Shown here one piece after another: positions 26,336 to 36,700 of a DNA stretch of 64,000 nt (its first letter is position 1; every line of letters begins with the position of its first letter). The notes below the pieces were generated by a model. That model had not been told where the DNA came from, did not search any database, and was given only the letters and a program-made list of their open reading frames with translations. Made by a program: the position numbers and the translations under genes. The stretch comes from Pelagibacteraceae bacterium AG-390-L03. Its GTDB lineage: Bacteria; Pseudomonadota; Alphaproteobacteria; Pelagibacterales; Pelagibacteraceae. Location of the stretch: contig QCHA01000003.1 of assembly GCA_003279685.1 (NCBI GenBank), forward strand, positions 57,320-121,319, in the 5' to 3' direction.

Positions 26336-28116
26336 TATTTTATAAAAGTTATTTTTATTATTGCCCCATCTTCTTTTGATATAAATTCAATATTTCCACT
26401 GTGATCATTAATTATTTTATTTACAATTGAAAGGCCAAGTCCAGTTCCTTGTTTTTTAGTGGTAAAATACGGATTTAAAATTTCTTTGATATTATTATTC
26501 AAATTCTTAAAACCTATCCCATTGTCATTAATAATAAAGCTTATATGACTATCAAAATCATTAAGTTCAATAGTAATATTCTTGTTGAAATTACTTATAA
26601 TTTCAGTTTTTTGCAGAATACTTTCAATTGAATTTTTAATTAAGTTTAGAAAAACTCTACTTAATTGTTCCTTATCACAATCAAAAAATAATTGCTGATT
26701 ACTATAAATAAAATCAATTTTAATAGTTTGGTCTAATTCTTGAAGTAATTTAATATTATCTTTTATTAATATAACTAAATCATTTTTTTGAAATATGGGT
26801 TTTGGCATTCTTGCAAAATCAGAAAATTCATTAACTAATTTTTCTATTTGTTTGATTTGATTGTTAATAATTTTTAAATTTTCTTTAAATTTTATCTTAT
26901 TTTTTTCATTTAGTTCTGTTGAATATTTATTTTTAAGTCTATCAATTGTTAATTGGATTGGAGTTAACGGATTTTTAATTTCATGAGCAAGTTTTCTTGC
27001 TAAGCTACCCCAAGCCTCATGTCTTTCATTGATGATTAATCTATTTTGTTGATCTTTCAGTCGTTCAATCATTTGATTAAAATTTTTATTTAATATTTCT
27101 AAATCTTTATCAGTTTTAACTTCAGGAACTTTTATATCTAAATTTCCCTCACCAATTGAGGTTGAAGCTAAAATCAAGTTATTAATTGATCTAAAGAACC
27201 TCGAAGAAAATCTAATAGCTATTGATATAGATATAAATAGCAATAGGGAAACAATAATTATATAAATTATTGCAAATGAAATCTTTATGCCTGTACTTTT
27301 TTCTTCAACCGTGTAATAAAAATTGATAGCTTCTTCAGTTTCAGTTAAGTACTTTGAGATATCTTTATCAAGATATTTAACAACATAAATAAATCTATCC
27401 TCAAAATTTTGTAAACGCATTATGGCAGCTGATCTGTTTTCAAAAGCATTTATAATTTTTAATGGACGATCATCATCTAATACTAAGTTTAAAGCTTCAT
27501 CTACTGGTGCTAAATATGGATCATCATCAGCGATAGTTGAGAATAATAGTTTTTTTTCTAAATTAATTATATGTATTTCATCAACGCCTCGTATTAATTT
27601 TTGTGTTTGTAAAAACCTTTTATATTCTCTTTCATTATCATTTAAAAATTTTTTACTTTTATTAACGTCAAAAGCAATTAGAACTATTTCCGATTGAATT
27701 TTATTTCTTACTTCATCGACATAATCTCTAGCTAACTCATAAGAATTATTAACAACAGTAGTAACTTTTTTGTCAAAATACTTTTCAAGAGCAAAAGAAA
27801 AAAGAAATAAAGAAAAAATTGATATCAACAATGAGGGTATAAATGTAAATAATGCAAAATATGTAATATATTTTTTATTAGATTTGAGACCATCATTATC
27901 TATGTCATTTTTAATAGCTTTTTTAATTTCTAAAAAAATAAAAATAAATAAAAGGGTAAGTAAAACAATATTTAAAATTAATAAGTATTGTAAATTGCGA
28001 CTTGATAATTCTATAAGGCTCTTATCAATAAAAGTTAAAAAAGTTAAAAAACCTATGGATAATGTGATAATAAATAGGAATATTAAATATATGTTTTTTT
28101 TGATAAAATCGTGCAT
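26335..28116 (-). CDS. ntrY: NtrY-type membrane histidine kinase
   Basis: Sensor kinase for NtrX. The start is set at ATG 28116 (MHDFIKKNIY) rather than 20 codons earlier, since the longer form would overlap the divergent ispDF start and its extra residues are not conserved-looking. That gives 593 residues. Membrane helices cluster in about residues 5-130, with a periplasmic part up to about 270, then a HAMP segment (SSRFFRSINNLILASTSIG), the His motif RKLAHEIKNPLTPIQL, N box NLIKNSIESI, and G boxes NDNGIGF and GTGLGLSI. In NtrY the region after HAMP often carries a PAS domain, which is not obvious here. Confidence 0.9.
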   Translation of the reverse strand: MHDFIKKNIYLIFLFIITLSIGFLTFLTFIDKSLIELSSRNLQYLLILNIVLLTLLFIFIFLEIKKAIKNDIDNDGLKSNKKYITYFALFTFIPSLLISIFSLFLFSFALEKYFDKKVTTVVNNSYELARDYVDEVRNKIQSEIVLIAFDVNKSKKFLNDNEREYKRFLQTQKLIRGVDEIHIINLEKKLLFSTIADDDPYLAPVDEALNLVLDDDRPLKIINAFENRSAAIMRLQNFEDRFIYVVKYLDKDISKYLTETEEAINFYYTVEEKSTGIKISFAIIYIIIVSLLLFISISIAIRFSSRFFRSINNLILASTSIGEGNLDIKVPEVKTDKDLEILNKNFNQMIERLKDQQNRLIINERHEAWGSLARKLAHEIKNPLTPIQLTIDRLKNKYSTELNEKNKIKFKENLKIINNQIKQIEKLVNEFSDFARMPKPIFQKNDLVILIKDNIKLLQELDQTIKIDFIYSNQQLFFDCDKEQLSRVFLNLIKNSIESILQKTEIISNFNKNITIELNDFDSHISFIINDNGIGFKNLNNNIKEILNPYFTTKKQGTGLGLSIVNKIINDHSGNIEFISKEDGAIIKITFIK

Positions 28117-28137
28117 TCTTAAAAAATAATCACCTAA

Positions 28138-29241
28138 ATGATGAATAATTATTTTATAATACTTGCCTCCGGACAAAGCAAAAGATTTAATTCAAGTAAA
28201 CTAAAGCAATTTATTAAGTATAAAAATAAAGCTCTTTTTGAACATTCTTTAGATAAAGCACTAAGTTCTAAACTTTTTAGGAAAATAATTTTAGTTGTTA
28301 ATGATAAAAAACAAATCAAAAAAAAATATTCTAAAAGTGTATTGATTATCAAAGGTGGCAAAGAAAGGTCAGATTCTTCTTTAATTGCCCTAAAATATAT
28401 CAAAAAATTTAATCCAAATAATGTTTTAATCCATGATGCTGCAAGACCAAATTTCACAATCAAACTTTTAAAAAGATTATTAAATTCTCTTAAAAAAAAT
28501 AAAGCCTGCATTCCAGTTATCTCTTCAAAGGATTCAATTAAATATAAAGTTAAAAACGAATTATTTAATTTAAATAGAGAAAAATCATATTTAACACAAA
28601 CACCCCAAGCATTTAAATTTAAAGATATTTATGACTTATCAGTAAAACAAAAAAATATAATTCAAGATGAAGCAACTTTATTTATTAACAATAATTTAAA
28701 AATCAAATTTATAAATGGTGAAACTTTAAATAATAAAATTACCTTTAAAGAAGATATCAATAATACAGTAACTTACTTTGGTATTGGATTTGATATTCAT
28801 AGGTTAATCCAAGGTAAAAAACTATATTTGGGTGGTATCAAAATTCCTTTCCATTCAGGGCTTAAAGGACATTCAGATGGAGATGTAATTTTACACTCAA
28901 TAATAGATGCTTTATTAGGTGCCATGAGAAAAAAAGATATTGGTACTTTTTTTCCAGATAATAAAAATAGATTCAAAAATATCAGGTCACCAAAAATATT
29001 GGCGCCTATTGTCGATATATTAAATAAAAATAATTTTTATATAAATAATTTAGATATCAATTTGATATGTGAACAACCTAAAGTCTCAAAACATAGAATT
29101 AAAATAATAAATTCTTTATCCAGTTTATTAAATTTAGATAAAGATTTAATTAATTTAAAAGGTAAAACAGTTGAAAAATTAGGATTAATTGGAAAGGAAA
29201 AAGCAATAGCATGTGAAGTTATTTGCTCAATATCACAATGA
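28138..29241 (+). CDS. ispDF: Bifunctional IspD/IspF isoprenoid enzyme
   Basis: Two steps of the MEP pathway in one 367-residue protein. N-terminal about 205 residues are IspD (MEP cytidylyltransferase): ILASGQSKRF, VLIHDAARPN, LTQTPQAFK. The C-terminal about 155 residues are IspF (MECDP synthase): GIGFDIHRLI with the metal-binding D-x-H, GGIKIPFHSGLKGHSDGDV and GTFFPDN. This fusion is common in alphaproteobacteria. It precedes pgpA with an ATGA overlap. Works in the same pathway as dxr and uppS elsewhere in the window. Confidence 0.95.
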   Translation: MMNNYFIILASGQSKRFNSSKLKQFIKYKNKALFEHSLDKALSSKLFRKIILVVNDKKQIKKKYSKSVLIIKGGKERSDSSLIALKYIKKFNPNNVLIHDAARPNFTIKLLKRLLNSLKKNKACIPVISSKDSIKYKVKNELFNLNREKSYLTQTPQAFKFKDIYDLSVKQKNIIQDEATLFINNNLKIKFINGETLNNKITFKEDINNTVTYFGIGFDIHRLIQGKKLYLGGIKIPFHSGLKGHSDGDVILHSIIDALLGAMRKKDIGTFFPDNKNRFKNIRSPKILAPIVDILNKNNFYINNLDINLICEQPKVSKHRIKIINSLSSLLNLDKDLINLKGKTVEKLGLIGKEKAIACEVICSISQ

Positions 29242-29729
29242 AAAAAATTAATATCTTAATATCAACTTTTTTTGGTTATGGTTATTTAACAAAAATTCCA
29301 GGAACAATTACATCACTTGTTACAACTATATTCATATACATTGCTTACGAATACCTAGGATATACTGATATTAAATTTTCAATAATTTTTTTTACTCTTT
29401 TATTTTTTTATTCTTTTTATGCAGTCAAAGATGCTGAAAGTGAATTTAAGAACAAAGACCCAAGACAAATAGTTATTGATGAAGTTCTGGGTCAAGCTAT
29501 GCCTTTAATTCTTGTATTGTACCTAAGTCAAAACAATCAATTGAGTTTACAAATTGAAATTTATTATGTGTTATCTTTCATTTTCTTCAGATTTTTTGAT
29601 ATTTTAAAGCCTTTTCCAGTTAATTATTTTGATAAAAATTTCAAAAATTACTTTGGAATAATCATGGATGATATAATGGCTGGATTATATTCAATGATAT
29701 TAATTTTCTTAATAAGTCTTAAATTCTAA
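29238..29729 (+). CDS. pgpA: Phosphatidylglycerophosphatase A PgpA
   Basis: Dephosphorylates phosphatidylglycerol phosphate to phosphatidylglycerol at the inner membrane. Start chosen at ATG 29238, which overlaps the ispDF stop as ATGA; an upstream in-frame start would sit deeper in ispDF. 163 residues. Seen: FGYGYLTKIPGTITSL, IVIDEVLGQ with its acidic residues, KPFPVNYFD, and the DDIMAGLYS motif, plus three to four helices. It overlaps the cinA start by 1 nt. Confidence 0.9.
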   Translation: MKKINILISTFFGYGYLTKIPGTITSLVTTIFIYIAYEYLGYTDIKFSIIFFTLLFFYSFYAVKDAESEFKNKDPRQIVIDEVLGQAMPLILVLYLSQNNQLSLQIEIYYVLSFIFFRFFDILKPFPVNYFDKNFKNYFGIIMDDIMAGLYSMILIFLISLKF

Positions 29730-30193
29730 TGACTATTCAATTACTTCATAAAAAATTAATTGAAAAAAAATTAACTATATCTGTTGCTGAGTCCTGTACT
29801 GGTGGATTATTGGCTCATAATTTAACAAAATTAGCCAATTCGTCAAAGTACTTTCAAATGGGTTTAACTACGTACTCTAATCAAGCAAAAATAAAGATAT
29901 TAAAAGTAAATAAAAACATAATTAAGAAATATGGAGCTGTAAGTAAAGAGTGCTGTAAATCTATGGTCCAAAACTTATCTAAAATTTCAAAAAGCAAAAT
30001 AAATGTTTCGATTACTGGAATTGCAGGACCAGGCGGAGCCTCTAAAAACAAACCAGTTGGTTTGGTTTATATTGGTATTCAAAAAGGTAAAACAGTACTT
30101 ATTAAAGAAAATAAATTTAAATCAATTAACCGTAACTCTATTCAAAAATCAACTATTGGAAAAGTGATTAAGATAATTTTAAATTTGATTTAA
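29729..30193 (+). CDS. pncC: CinA C-terminal-domain amidohydrolase (PncC type)
   Basis: Stand-alone C-terminal domain of CinA, 154 residues. The family hydrolyses nicotinamide mononucleotide to nicotinate mononucleotide in NAD recycling. Seen: SVAESCTGGLLAHNLT near the N-terminus with the conserved Ser and Cys, MGLTTYSNQAK, and SITGIAGPGG with KPVGLVYIG. The N-terminal MoCF domain is absent, as is usual for the short form. Its stop abuts the stop of the convergent ratA-like gene, leaving no room for a terminator. Confidence 0.88.
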   Translation: MTIQLLHKKLIEKKLTISVAESCTGGLLAHNLTKLANSSKYFQMGLTTYSNQAKIKILKVNKNIIKKYGAVSKECCKSMVQNLSKISKSKINVSITGIAGPGGASKNKPVGLVYIGIQKGKTVLIKENKFKSINRNSIQKSTIGKVIKIILNLI

Positions 30194-30649
30194 TTAATTA
30201 TCTATGGGCTTATAAAGATCTTCAGCTCTTTTTTGAAAAGCATCTGCAATTTTATTTAAACCAAATTCAAAAGATTTAGACATCAAAACATTTAAAAATT
30301 TATTTTCTATTTCAAAGTCAATATCAAAAGAAATCTCTGTACCACCTTCTGTTTCAATAAATTTCCAATTATTTTCCAAGTGATTTAATGGACCACCTAT
30401 ATTTGTTACGTTTATAGTGCTCTTTTCTTTGTCAAATTTTACATCACTTTTATAAGTATCTTTAAATGGTCCTTTACCAATTGTAAGATCAGCGATGATT
30501 AATGTTTGGCTGGCTTCTTTATTTTTTTCATAAACATGAGAGCCTAGGCAAAAAGGAACGAAATCAGGATATTTTTCAATATCTAAAACTAAGTCAATTA
30601 ACTGATCTTTTTTACATTCAATTAATCTCTTAACTGATGCTTTTGGCAT
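30194..30649 (-). CDS. RatA/Coq10-type START-domain protein
   Basis: A 151-residue polyketide-cyclase/START-like protein. Seen: the family opening RLIECKKDQLIDLVLDIEKYPDFVPFC and the C-terminal helix MSKSFEFGLNKIADAFQKRAEDLY. Members bind a hydrophobic ligand; Coq10 homologues bind ubiquinone and support respiration. Called RatA in E. coli, although the toxin reading does not hold generally. It overlaps the lipA stop by 1 nt, an arrangement often seen in alphaproteobacteria. Confidence 0.88.
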   Translation of the reverse strand: MPKASVKRLIECKKDQLIDLVLDIEKYPDFVPFCLGSHVYEKNKEASQTLIIADLTIGKGPFKDTYKSDVKFDKEKSTINVTNIGGPLNHLENNWKFIETEGGTEISFDIDFEIENKFLNVLMSKSFEFGLNKIADAFQKRAEDLYKPIDN

Positions 30650-31569
30650 TAATTTTGACTTAATCTGTTTTGTTGAAGTTTAGCAAAATCTTCATCTGCA
30701 TGATAAGAGGATCTAGTTAAAGGTGATGATGATACTAGCAAAAAACCTTTTGCTTTTGCTATTGTTCCTAAATCATCAAATTCTTTTGGGGTATAGTATC
30801 TATCTAAGGGATAGTGTTTTGTTGAAGGTTGAAGATACTGACCAATAGTTAAAAAATCCACATCAGCAGCTTTTAAATCATCCATTACTTGTAAAATTTC
30901 ATCTCTACCCTCTCCTAATCCAACCATAATTCCAGATTTAGTAAAAACATTTTTGTTAACTTTTTTAGCATTTTTCAAAAGTTCTAAAGATGAAAAGTAT
31001 CTTGAGCCTGGTCTAACTTTTAAATACAAGCTTGGAACAGTTTCGATATTATGATTAAACACATCTGGATTTGCATCTAATACTCTTTTGTACGCATCTC
31101 CTTTTCTTAAAAAATCTGGTGTTAACACTTCGATAGTAGTATTTGGATTTTGTTTTCTTATTTGATTAATTGTTTCAAAAAAATGTTCAGATCCACCGTC
31201 ATCAAGATCATCTCTATCAACAGAAGTAATAACTACATGTTTTAAATTTAATTTTTTTACAGCTTGAGCAATTTTAATAGGTTCAAGTTGATCTAATTTT
31301 CCAGGTAAACCAGTTTTAACATCACAAAAAGCACATGCTCTTGTACATGTATCTCCCATTATCATGAATGTTGCATGTCTTTTACTCCAACATTCAGTGA
31401 TATTTGGGCAATTAGCTTCCTGACATACAGTTACTAAATTATTATTATTTACAATTGTTTTTGTTAAAAAAAACTCTTTACTATTTAATAGTTTAGACCT
31501 TATCCAATCTGGTTTTTTCTTAATTGGATTTATTGGTTTATTTTCTTTTTCTGGATGTCTAGTTTTCAT
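30649..31569 (-). CDS. lipA: Lipoyl synthase LipA
   Basis: Radical-SAM enzyme that inserts two sulfurs into octanoyl groups to make lipoyl cofactors for 2-oxoacid dehydrogenases. 306 residues. Two clusters are visible: the auxiliary one ([12 protein letters not shown]) and the radical-SAM one (CTRACAFC). GMGES-type conserved parts (GEGRDEI) and [14 protein letters not shown] are present, with a C-terminal [12 protein letters not shown]. It overlaps the ftsB-like gene by 11 nt. Confidence 0.96.
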   Translation of the reverse strand: MKTRHPEKENKPINPIKKKPDWIRSKLLNSKEFFLTKTIVNNNNLVTVCQEANCPNITECWSKRHATFMIMGDTCTRACAFCDVKTGLPGKLDQLEPIKIAQAVKKLNLKHVVITSVDRDDLDDGGSEHFFETINQIRKQNPNTTIEVLTPDFLRKGDAYKRVLDANPDVFNHNIETVPSLYLKVRPGSRYFSSLELLKNAKKVNKNVFTKSGIMVGLGEGRDEILQVMDDLKAADVDFLTIGQYLQPSTKHYPLDRYYTPKEFDDLGTIAKAKGFLLVSSSPLTRSSYHADEDFAKLQQNRLSQN

Positions 31570-31861
31570 CTTTTTTAATTATATAAATTGTCTCACCTTC
31601 TTTACCAAATAAAAATCTCTCTCTAATTAGAGTTTCTACATAATCAAGATCCAAATTTGTGCTTAATAATGAATTTTTGTGATCCATGTCTATTATTTTA
31701 TTAGTTAAGGATATTTCTTCTTTTTTCAAGTTAGACAAAAGTTCTTTTTTTTCAATATAGGAAAAAAGCCCTCTTTCACCAGATACAAGATTAAACCCAA
31801 AGTATAAAATCAAAAATACTGATATTAATAAAAAATAATTTCTTTTTATTAATCTTAGCAT
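31559..31861 (-). CDS. ftsB: FtsB/DivIC-type septum formation initiator
   Basis: A 100-residue membrane protein with one N-terminal helix (about residues 9-26, [17 protein letters not shown]) and a periplasmic coiled coil ([18 protein letters not shown]). The end motif [18 protein letters not shown] is diagnostic of the family. Part of the FtsQLB division complex. Encoded directly after eno, as in many proteobacteria, overlapping its stop by 1 nt. Confidence 0.88.
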   Translation of the reverse strand: MLRLIKRNYFLLISVFLILYFGFNLVSGERGLFSYIEKKELLSNLKKEEISLTNKIIDMDHKNSLLSTNLDLDYVETLIRERFLFGKEGETIYIIKKDEN

Positions 31862-33117
31862 TAATTAATCTTATTCATCCTCGCTTTTTTTCCAAGTTCT
31901 TCTTCAATACGAATTAATTGATTATATTTAGCAACTCTTTCTGATCTTGCTAATGATCCTGTTTTTATTTGATTAGAATTTGTTCCAACTGCTAAATCTG
32001 CAATAAATGTGTCTTCACTTTCTCCAGATCGGTGAGAAATGATTGTTTTATATCCAATAGTTTGAGCAAATTTAATAACATCTAAAGTTTCAGAAACTGT
32101 GCCAATTTGATTTAATTTAATTAAAATTGAATTTGAAGAAATATTTAAAAAGCCTTTTTTAAGTCTTTCAAGATTGGTTACATACAAATCATCTCCAACA
32201 ATTTGAACGTTCTTGACTGATTTCATTAATTTATTCCAAGCTATCCAATCATTTTCTGCAAATGGATCTTCAATTGATTTGATCTTATATTTCTTGATAA
32301 TTTTTTGATATTCTTTAATTGATTTTTCAACTGAAATATAATTTTTAGAATGAATTGAGTATTTATCTTTTTTAAATAGCTCATTAGCAGCAACATCAAG
32401 ACATATTGAAACATCTTTACCATTTTTAAAACCTGCTTTTCTAACAGCTGCGACTATCAAATCTAGTGCTTGATTATTGCTGCTGATCATAGGAGCAAAT
32501 CCTCCTTCATCACCTACAGATGTTGATAAACCCTTATCTTTGATTAGTTTACTTAAACTTTTAATAACTAAAAAACTCACTCTCATTGCTTCAGAGAAAC
32601 TTTTTGCTCTATCTGGTCTTATCATAAACTCTTGAATTCTAAGTCCGTTGTTAGCATGTGCTCCACCATTAATTATATTCATTAAAGGATATGGCAGTTG
32701 AAAATTCTTTTTAATTATAAATGTTTTATATAGTGGTAATTTCTTAACTTTAGCTGAAAGTTTTTTAACTGCCACGGAAACAGCTAACATTGCATTTGCA
32801 CCAAGTTTTGTTTTTTGTCTAGTTCCATCAAGATTAATCAAAAGAGTATCAATACGTTCTTGATTGTGAATATTTTGACCTTTTAATTTTTTTGAAATTT
32901 TAGAATTAATTAAATTTACAGCACTAAAAACACTTTTTCCTAAATATCTTTTATTATTCTTATCTCTTTTTTCATAAGCTTCAAAAGTTCCTGTAGAAGC
33001 CCCCGATGGACAAATAGCAGTGGCACTATTATTTTTTGTATAAACTTCTGCTTCTACTGTAGGATTTCCTCTACTGTCAAATACTTGACGTGCTTTTACT
33101 TTTAAAATTTTACTCAC
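31861..33117 (-). CDS. eno: Enolase
   Basis: Interconverts 2-phosphoglycerate and phosphoenolpyruvate. 418 residues. Seen: opening ARQVFDSRGNPTVE, SGASTGTFEA, GGAHANN, SVGDEGGFAP, metal ligands in SIEDPFAENDW and GDDLYVTN, and the signature ILIKLNQIGTVSETL followed by SHRSGESED. Sits between kdsA (1-nt overlap) and ftsB. Confidence 0.97.
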   Translation of the reverse strand: MSKILKVKARQVFDSRGNPTVEAEVYTKNNSATAICPSGASTGTFEAYEKRDKNNKRYLGKSVFSAVNLINSKISKKLKGQNIHNQERIDTLLINLDGTRQKTKLGANAMLAVSVAVKKLSAKVKKLPLYKTFIIKKNFQLPYPLMNIINGGAHANNGLRIQEFMIRPDRAKSFSEAMRVSFLVIKSLSKLIKDKGLSTSVGDEGGFAPMISSNNQALDLIVAAVRKAGFKNGKDVSICLDVAANELFKKDKYSIHSKNYISVEKSIKEYQKIIKKYKIKSIEDPFAENDWIAWNKLMKSVKNVQIVGDDLYVTNLERLKKGFLNISSNSILIKLNQIGTVSETLDVIKFAQTIGYKTIISHRSGESEDTFIADLAVGTNSNQIKTGSLARSERVAKYNQLIRIEEELGKKARMNKIN

Positions 33118-33941
33118 TATTTCTTAATTAAATTATCGATATCAGTTAATTGATTTAATAAATTTTCTAATTTATCTAATGGAACCATATTTGGTCCATC
33201 AGAAGGTGCATTGTCTGGATCTTGATGCGTTTCAATAAATACACCAGCTACACCAACAGCAACTGCTGCTCTAGCTAAATACTCAACAAATTCTCTTTGA
33301 CCACCTGAAGACTCACCTTGTCCTCCAGGTTGTTGGACAGAGTGTGTGGCATCAAAAATTACTGGATAGCCATTCTTTGCCATTATTGGTAAAGATCTCA
33401 TATCAGATACTAAGGTATTGTAACCAAAACTTGCTCCTCTTTCTGTAACAAGTATGTTTTTGTTTCCTGAGTTAGCTATTTTTTTTGTTACATTTACCAT
33501 GTCCCAAGGAGCAAGAAACTGGCCCTTTTTAACATTAATAATTTTGTTTGTTTTAGCAGCAGCAATTAATAAATCTGTTTGTCTGCATAAAAAGGCCGGA
33601 ATTTGTAATACATCAACATGATCAGCAACAAGTGAACATTGTTCTGAGTTATGAATGTCTGTTAATATTGGAACGTCTAATTCTTTTTTAATTTTATCAA
33701 ACACTGGTAGTGAAGCATCTAAACCAGCACCTCTTTGTCCCTTAAGGCTTGTTCGATTAGCTTTATCAAAAGAAGTTTTGTAAATTAGTCCAAGGCCTAA
33801 TTTTTTTGTAATCTCCTTAATTTGACCAGCCATATCCATTGCGTGCTGTTCTGTTTCAAGCTGACAAGGACCTGCGATAATACAAATTTTATTATCGTTA
33901 GAAATTTCTATGTTTCCGCAATTAACTTTAATACTACTCAT
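33117..33941 (-). CDS. kdsA: 3-deoxy-8-phosphooctulonate synthase KdsA
   Basis: Condenses phosphoenolpyruvate and arabinose-5-phosphate into KDO-8-phosphate for the lipopolysaccharide core. 274 residues. Seen: [65 protein letters not shown] and [18 protein letters not shown]. Its substrate PEP is the product of the eno gene just downstream. pyrG overlaps its start by 4 nt. Confidence 0.97.
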   Translation of the reverse strand: MSSIKVNCGNIEISNDNKICIIAGPCQLETEQHAMDMAGQIKEITKKLGLGLIYKTSFDKANRTSLKGQRGAGLDASLPVFDKIKKELDVPILTDIHNSEQCSLVADHVDVLQIPAFLCRQTDLLIAAAKTNKIINVKKGQFLAPWDMVNVTKKIANSGNKNILVTERGASFGYNTLVSDMRSLPIMAKNGYPVIFDATHSVQQPGGQGESSGGQREFVEYLARAAVAVGVAGVFIETHQDPDNAPSDGPNMVPLDKLENLLNQLTDIDNLIKK

Positions 33942-35554
33942 TTATGATTTTTAGCTGCCTTGATAAATGAAGAGAATAAAGGATGAGGGGCTAAAGGTCT
34001 AGATTTAAATTCAGGATGAAACTGTACTCCAATAAACCAGGGATGATTTTTTAACTCTATAATCTCTGGTAGCTTACTATCGGGTGATAAACCTGAAAAA
34101 ATCATACCTTTTTTTTCAAATTTTTCTCTAAAAGCAATATTCACTTCATATCTATGTCTATGTCTTTCTTTAATTAATCTAGATTTATATATTTTTCTAA
34201 TTAATGATTTGTCTTTTAGTTTAGCATCATATGAACCTAATCTCATTGTTCCACCAAGATCTTTATCAGTACCCTTGATCATTTTTCCATCTTTAGTCCA
34301 TTCATTAATTAATCCAATAATTGGTAAACCTTTTTTATCAAATTCACTTGATGTAGCATTTTTTAAATTTAATTGATTTCTAGCAAATTCAATAATTGCC
34401 ATTTGCATTCCATAACAAATACCCAAAAAAGGAATTTTATTTAATCTAGCATATTTGATTGCTTCTATTTTTCCATCCGTTCCTCTTTTACCAAATCCAC
34501 CAGGGATTAATATTCCTGAAATATTTTTAAGTTTTTTCTTAATTTCTAAAACTTTTAGTTTTTCAGAATCTATTCTAACTAGATTAACTTTTACTTTATT
34601 ATCTATTCCGCCATGAGTTAATGCTTCATCTAATGACTTATAAGCATCCTTTAACTCGACATACTTTCCAATGATTGCAATATTTACTTGTTTTTTATTA
34701 TTTAAAATAATTTTAGTAATTTTTTTCCAAGGATTTAGATTTGCAGGTTTTTTTGATTTTAAATTGAAATAACTCAAAACTTGAAGATCTAGTTTTTCCC
34801 TAAAAAAACTCATAGGAGCTTCATAAATAGTTCGAACATCAACAGTTTCAATTACATTTTTAATATCAACATTACAAAATAAAGAAATTTTCTTTCTATG
34901 ATCAAGTGGTATTGATCTTTCTGATCTACAAATTATTATATCTGGCTGAATTCCAATACTTCTTAATTCTTTAACAGAGTGTTGAGTTGGTTTTGTTTTA
35001 ATTTCATCAGAGGCTTTTAAATAAGGTACTAATGTTAAATGAATAAATAATGCATTTTTTTTACCCACATCATTTGCAAACTGTCTAATTGCTTCAACAA
35101 ATGGTAAACTTTCTATATCACCTACTATTCCTCCAATTTCACAAATTACAAAGTCTTCTTTGGAAGAATCGTTTTTAATAAACTGCTTTATACGATCAGT
35201 GACATGAGGAATTACTTGTACTGTCTTTCCTAAATATTCGCCTTTTCTTTCTTTTTTAAGAACGTCACTATAAATTTTTCCAGTTGTGATATTGTCAGAT
35301 TTTTTAGCTGATACTCCAGAAAATCTTTCATAATGACCAAGATCTAAATCAGTTTCTGCACCATCATCTGTTACATAAACCTCTCCATGTTGGAACGGAC
35401 TCATTGTTCCTGGATCTACATTTAGATATGGATCTAATTTTCTTAATCTAACCTTATAACCTCTAGATTGTAATAAATAAGCAAGCGATGCTGAAGAGAG
35501 ACCTTTTCCTAGGGATGAAACCACGCCGCCGGTGACAAATATATATCGCGCCAT
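33938..35554 (-). CDS. pyrG: CTP synthase PyrG
   Basis: Converts UTP to CTP with glutamine. 538 residues. N-terminal synthetase domain: [13 protein letters not shown] and [21 protein letters not shown]-terminal glutaminase domain: [10 protein letters not shown], nucleophile Cys in [11 protein letters not shown], and FHPEFKSRP. It opens the pyrG-kdsA-eno-ftsB-lipA-ratA run and follows secG by 44 nt. Confidence 0.97.
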   Translation of the reverse strand: MARYIFVTGGVVSSLGKGLSSASLAYLLQSRGYKVRLRKLDPYLNVDPGTMSPFQHGEVYVTDDGAETDLDLGHYERFSGVSAKKSDNITTGKIYSDVLKKERKGEYLGKTVQVIPHVTDRIKQFIKNDSSKEDFVICEIGGIVGDIESLPFVEAIRQFANDVGKKNALFIHLTLVPYLKASDEIKTKPTQHSVKELRSIGIQPDIIICRSERSIPLDHRKKISLFCNVDIKNVIETVDVRTIYEAPMSFFREKLDLQVLSYFNLKSKKPANLNPWKKITKIILNNKKQVNIAIIGKYVELKDAYKSLDEALTHGGIDNKVKVNLVRIDSEKLKVLEIKKKLKNISGILIPGGFGKRGTDGKIEAIKYARLNKIPFLGICYGMQMAIIEFARNQLNLKNATSSEFDKKGLPIIGLINEWTKDGKMIKGTDKDLGGTMRLGSYDAKLKDKSLIRKIYKSRLIKERHRHRYEVNIAFREKFEKKGMIFSGLSPDSKLPEIIELKNHPWFIGVQFHPEFKSRPLAPHPLFSSFIKAAKNHK

Positions 35555-35598
35555 GGAATTATCTTATAGCGAATAAAAATTGAATTGGAAAGTGTTAA

Positions 35599-35898
35599 TT
35601 AATTATTTTCAGGTATTGAAGGTGTATCTTCTGTTTTTTCTTCAATAGTATCTAAAACTGAACTTGTTGGTGTTAATTCAGCTCTTGAAATAATAGTTAA
35701 TGCTAAACTACAAATTATAAATAGAGTGGCTACTATTGCTGTTGCTTTAGTCATAAAACCACCTGCTGATCTTGATAGCATGAAATTTTCTTGTGAAACT
35801 CCTATACCTAAGGCTCCCCCTTCAGATTTTTGCAATAATATCAAAGACACCAGGATTAAAGCTAAGATGATGTTAATTACTAACAGAACATTTTCCAT
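35599..35898 (-). CDS. secG: Preprotein translocase subunit SecG
   Basis: Accessory membrane subunit of SecYEG. 99 residues with two helices (about 3-20 and 49-67), the conserved loop LLQKSEGGALGIG and SAGGFMTKATAIVATLF, and an acidic Pro-rich C-terminal tail. Lies between tpiA and pyrG, the standard bacterial neighbourhood. Confidence 0.93.
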   Translation of the reverse strand: MENVLLVINIILALILVSLILLQKSEGGALGIGVSQENFMLSRSAGGFMTKATAIVATLFIICSLALTIISRAELTPTSSVLDTIEEKTEDTPSIPENN

Positions 35899-35904
35899 GA
35901 GGGG

Positions 35905-36645
35905 TTAATTAAAGGTTTTTTTAATTATATCAATAAATTTTTTTGAATTTTGTGAAGCTCCACCAATCAAAAAACCATCAATAGCACTAATATCTTTTAA
36001 TTGAGCAATATTTTTACTATTTACAGAGCCACCATATAAAACTTTTGGAGTTTTTTTACGAAATTTATTTTTGATAAATGAAATCGAATTTAATAAGTCG
36101 TTTGGTTTTGGAATTAAACCAGTTCCAATAGACCATACAGGCTCATAAGCTATGATAATATTTGAAGTATCGGTAACAGACTTCAATCCATTATGAATTT
36201 GTTTTGTTAAGATTTTATTAGTTCTTTTTTTTCTTTTTTCACTAAGTGTTTCTCCAATACAAAAAATTACTTTTAATTTTGACTTAATTGCACTTTTAAT
36301 TTTTAAATTAATCAATTTATCAGTCTCACCAGATTGTCTATTTTCTGAATGTCCTAAGATGACATATTTAGCTCCAACATTTTTTAACATTTTTGAATTT
36401 ACATGACCTGTAAATGCTCCATAGTTTTCACTCTCATGACAATTTTGTGCTCCAACTTCAAGATTTGTTTTTTTTAACCTCTTTGATAATGGACGTATAA
36501 GAATGTTAGGCGGACAATAAATAATTCTAAACTTGGCATTTTTATTATTTTTTGAAAATTTTATAACGCTATCAAGTGAATTTAGCGTTCTTAAATCACC
36601 AAACATTTTCCAATTAGCTATAAAATACATATATTTATTTGTCAT
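35905..36645 (-). CDS. tpiA: Triosephosphate isomerase TpiA
   Basis: Interconverts dihydroxyacetone phosphate and glyceraldehyde-3-phosphate. 246 residues. Seen: FIANWKMFGDL with the catalytic Lys, ILGHSENRQ with the catalytic His, IIAYEPVWSIGTGLIP with the catalytic Glu, and the phosphate loop YGGSVNSKN. Divergent from the PpiD-like gene; 6 nt before secG. Confidence 0.96.
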   Translation of the reverse strand: MTNKYMYFIANWKMFGDLRTLNSLDSVIKFSKNNKNAKFRIIYCPPNILIRPLSKRLKKTNLEVGAQNCHESENYGAFTGHVNSKMLKNVGAKYVILGHSENRQSGETDKLINLKIKSAIKSKLKVIFCIGETLSEKRKKRTNKILTKQIHNGLKSVTDTSNIIIAYEPVWSIGTGLIPKPNDLLNSISFIKNKFRKKTPKVLYGGSVNSKNIAQLKDISAIDGFLIGGASQNSKKFIDIIKKTFN

Positions 36646-36700
36646 AATTGAAATTTTAATCTATAGATTTGTTTTTTACAGATCAATAAATTTATAGCTA

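Noticed and set aside
27770..28129. 119-residue plus-strand frame opposite ntrY
   Set aside because: Shadow of ntrY membrane helices; Lys/Ile-rich by composition only.
28117..28176. NtrY start 20 codons upstream
   Set aside because: It would run over the divergent ispDF start; the ATG at 28116 is followed directly by the membrane helix.
30194..30649. RatA as the toxin of a toxin-antitoxin pair
   Set aside because: The START-domain family and the lipA neighbourhood point to a Coq10-like ubiquinone role; no RatB/antitoxin partner lies beside it.
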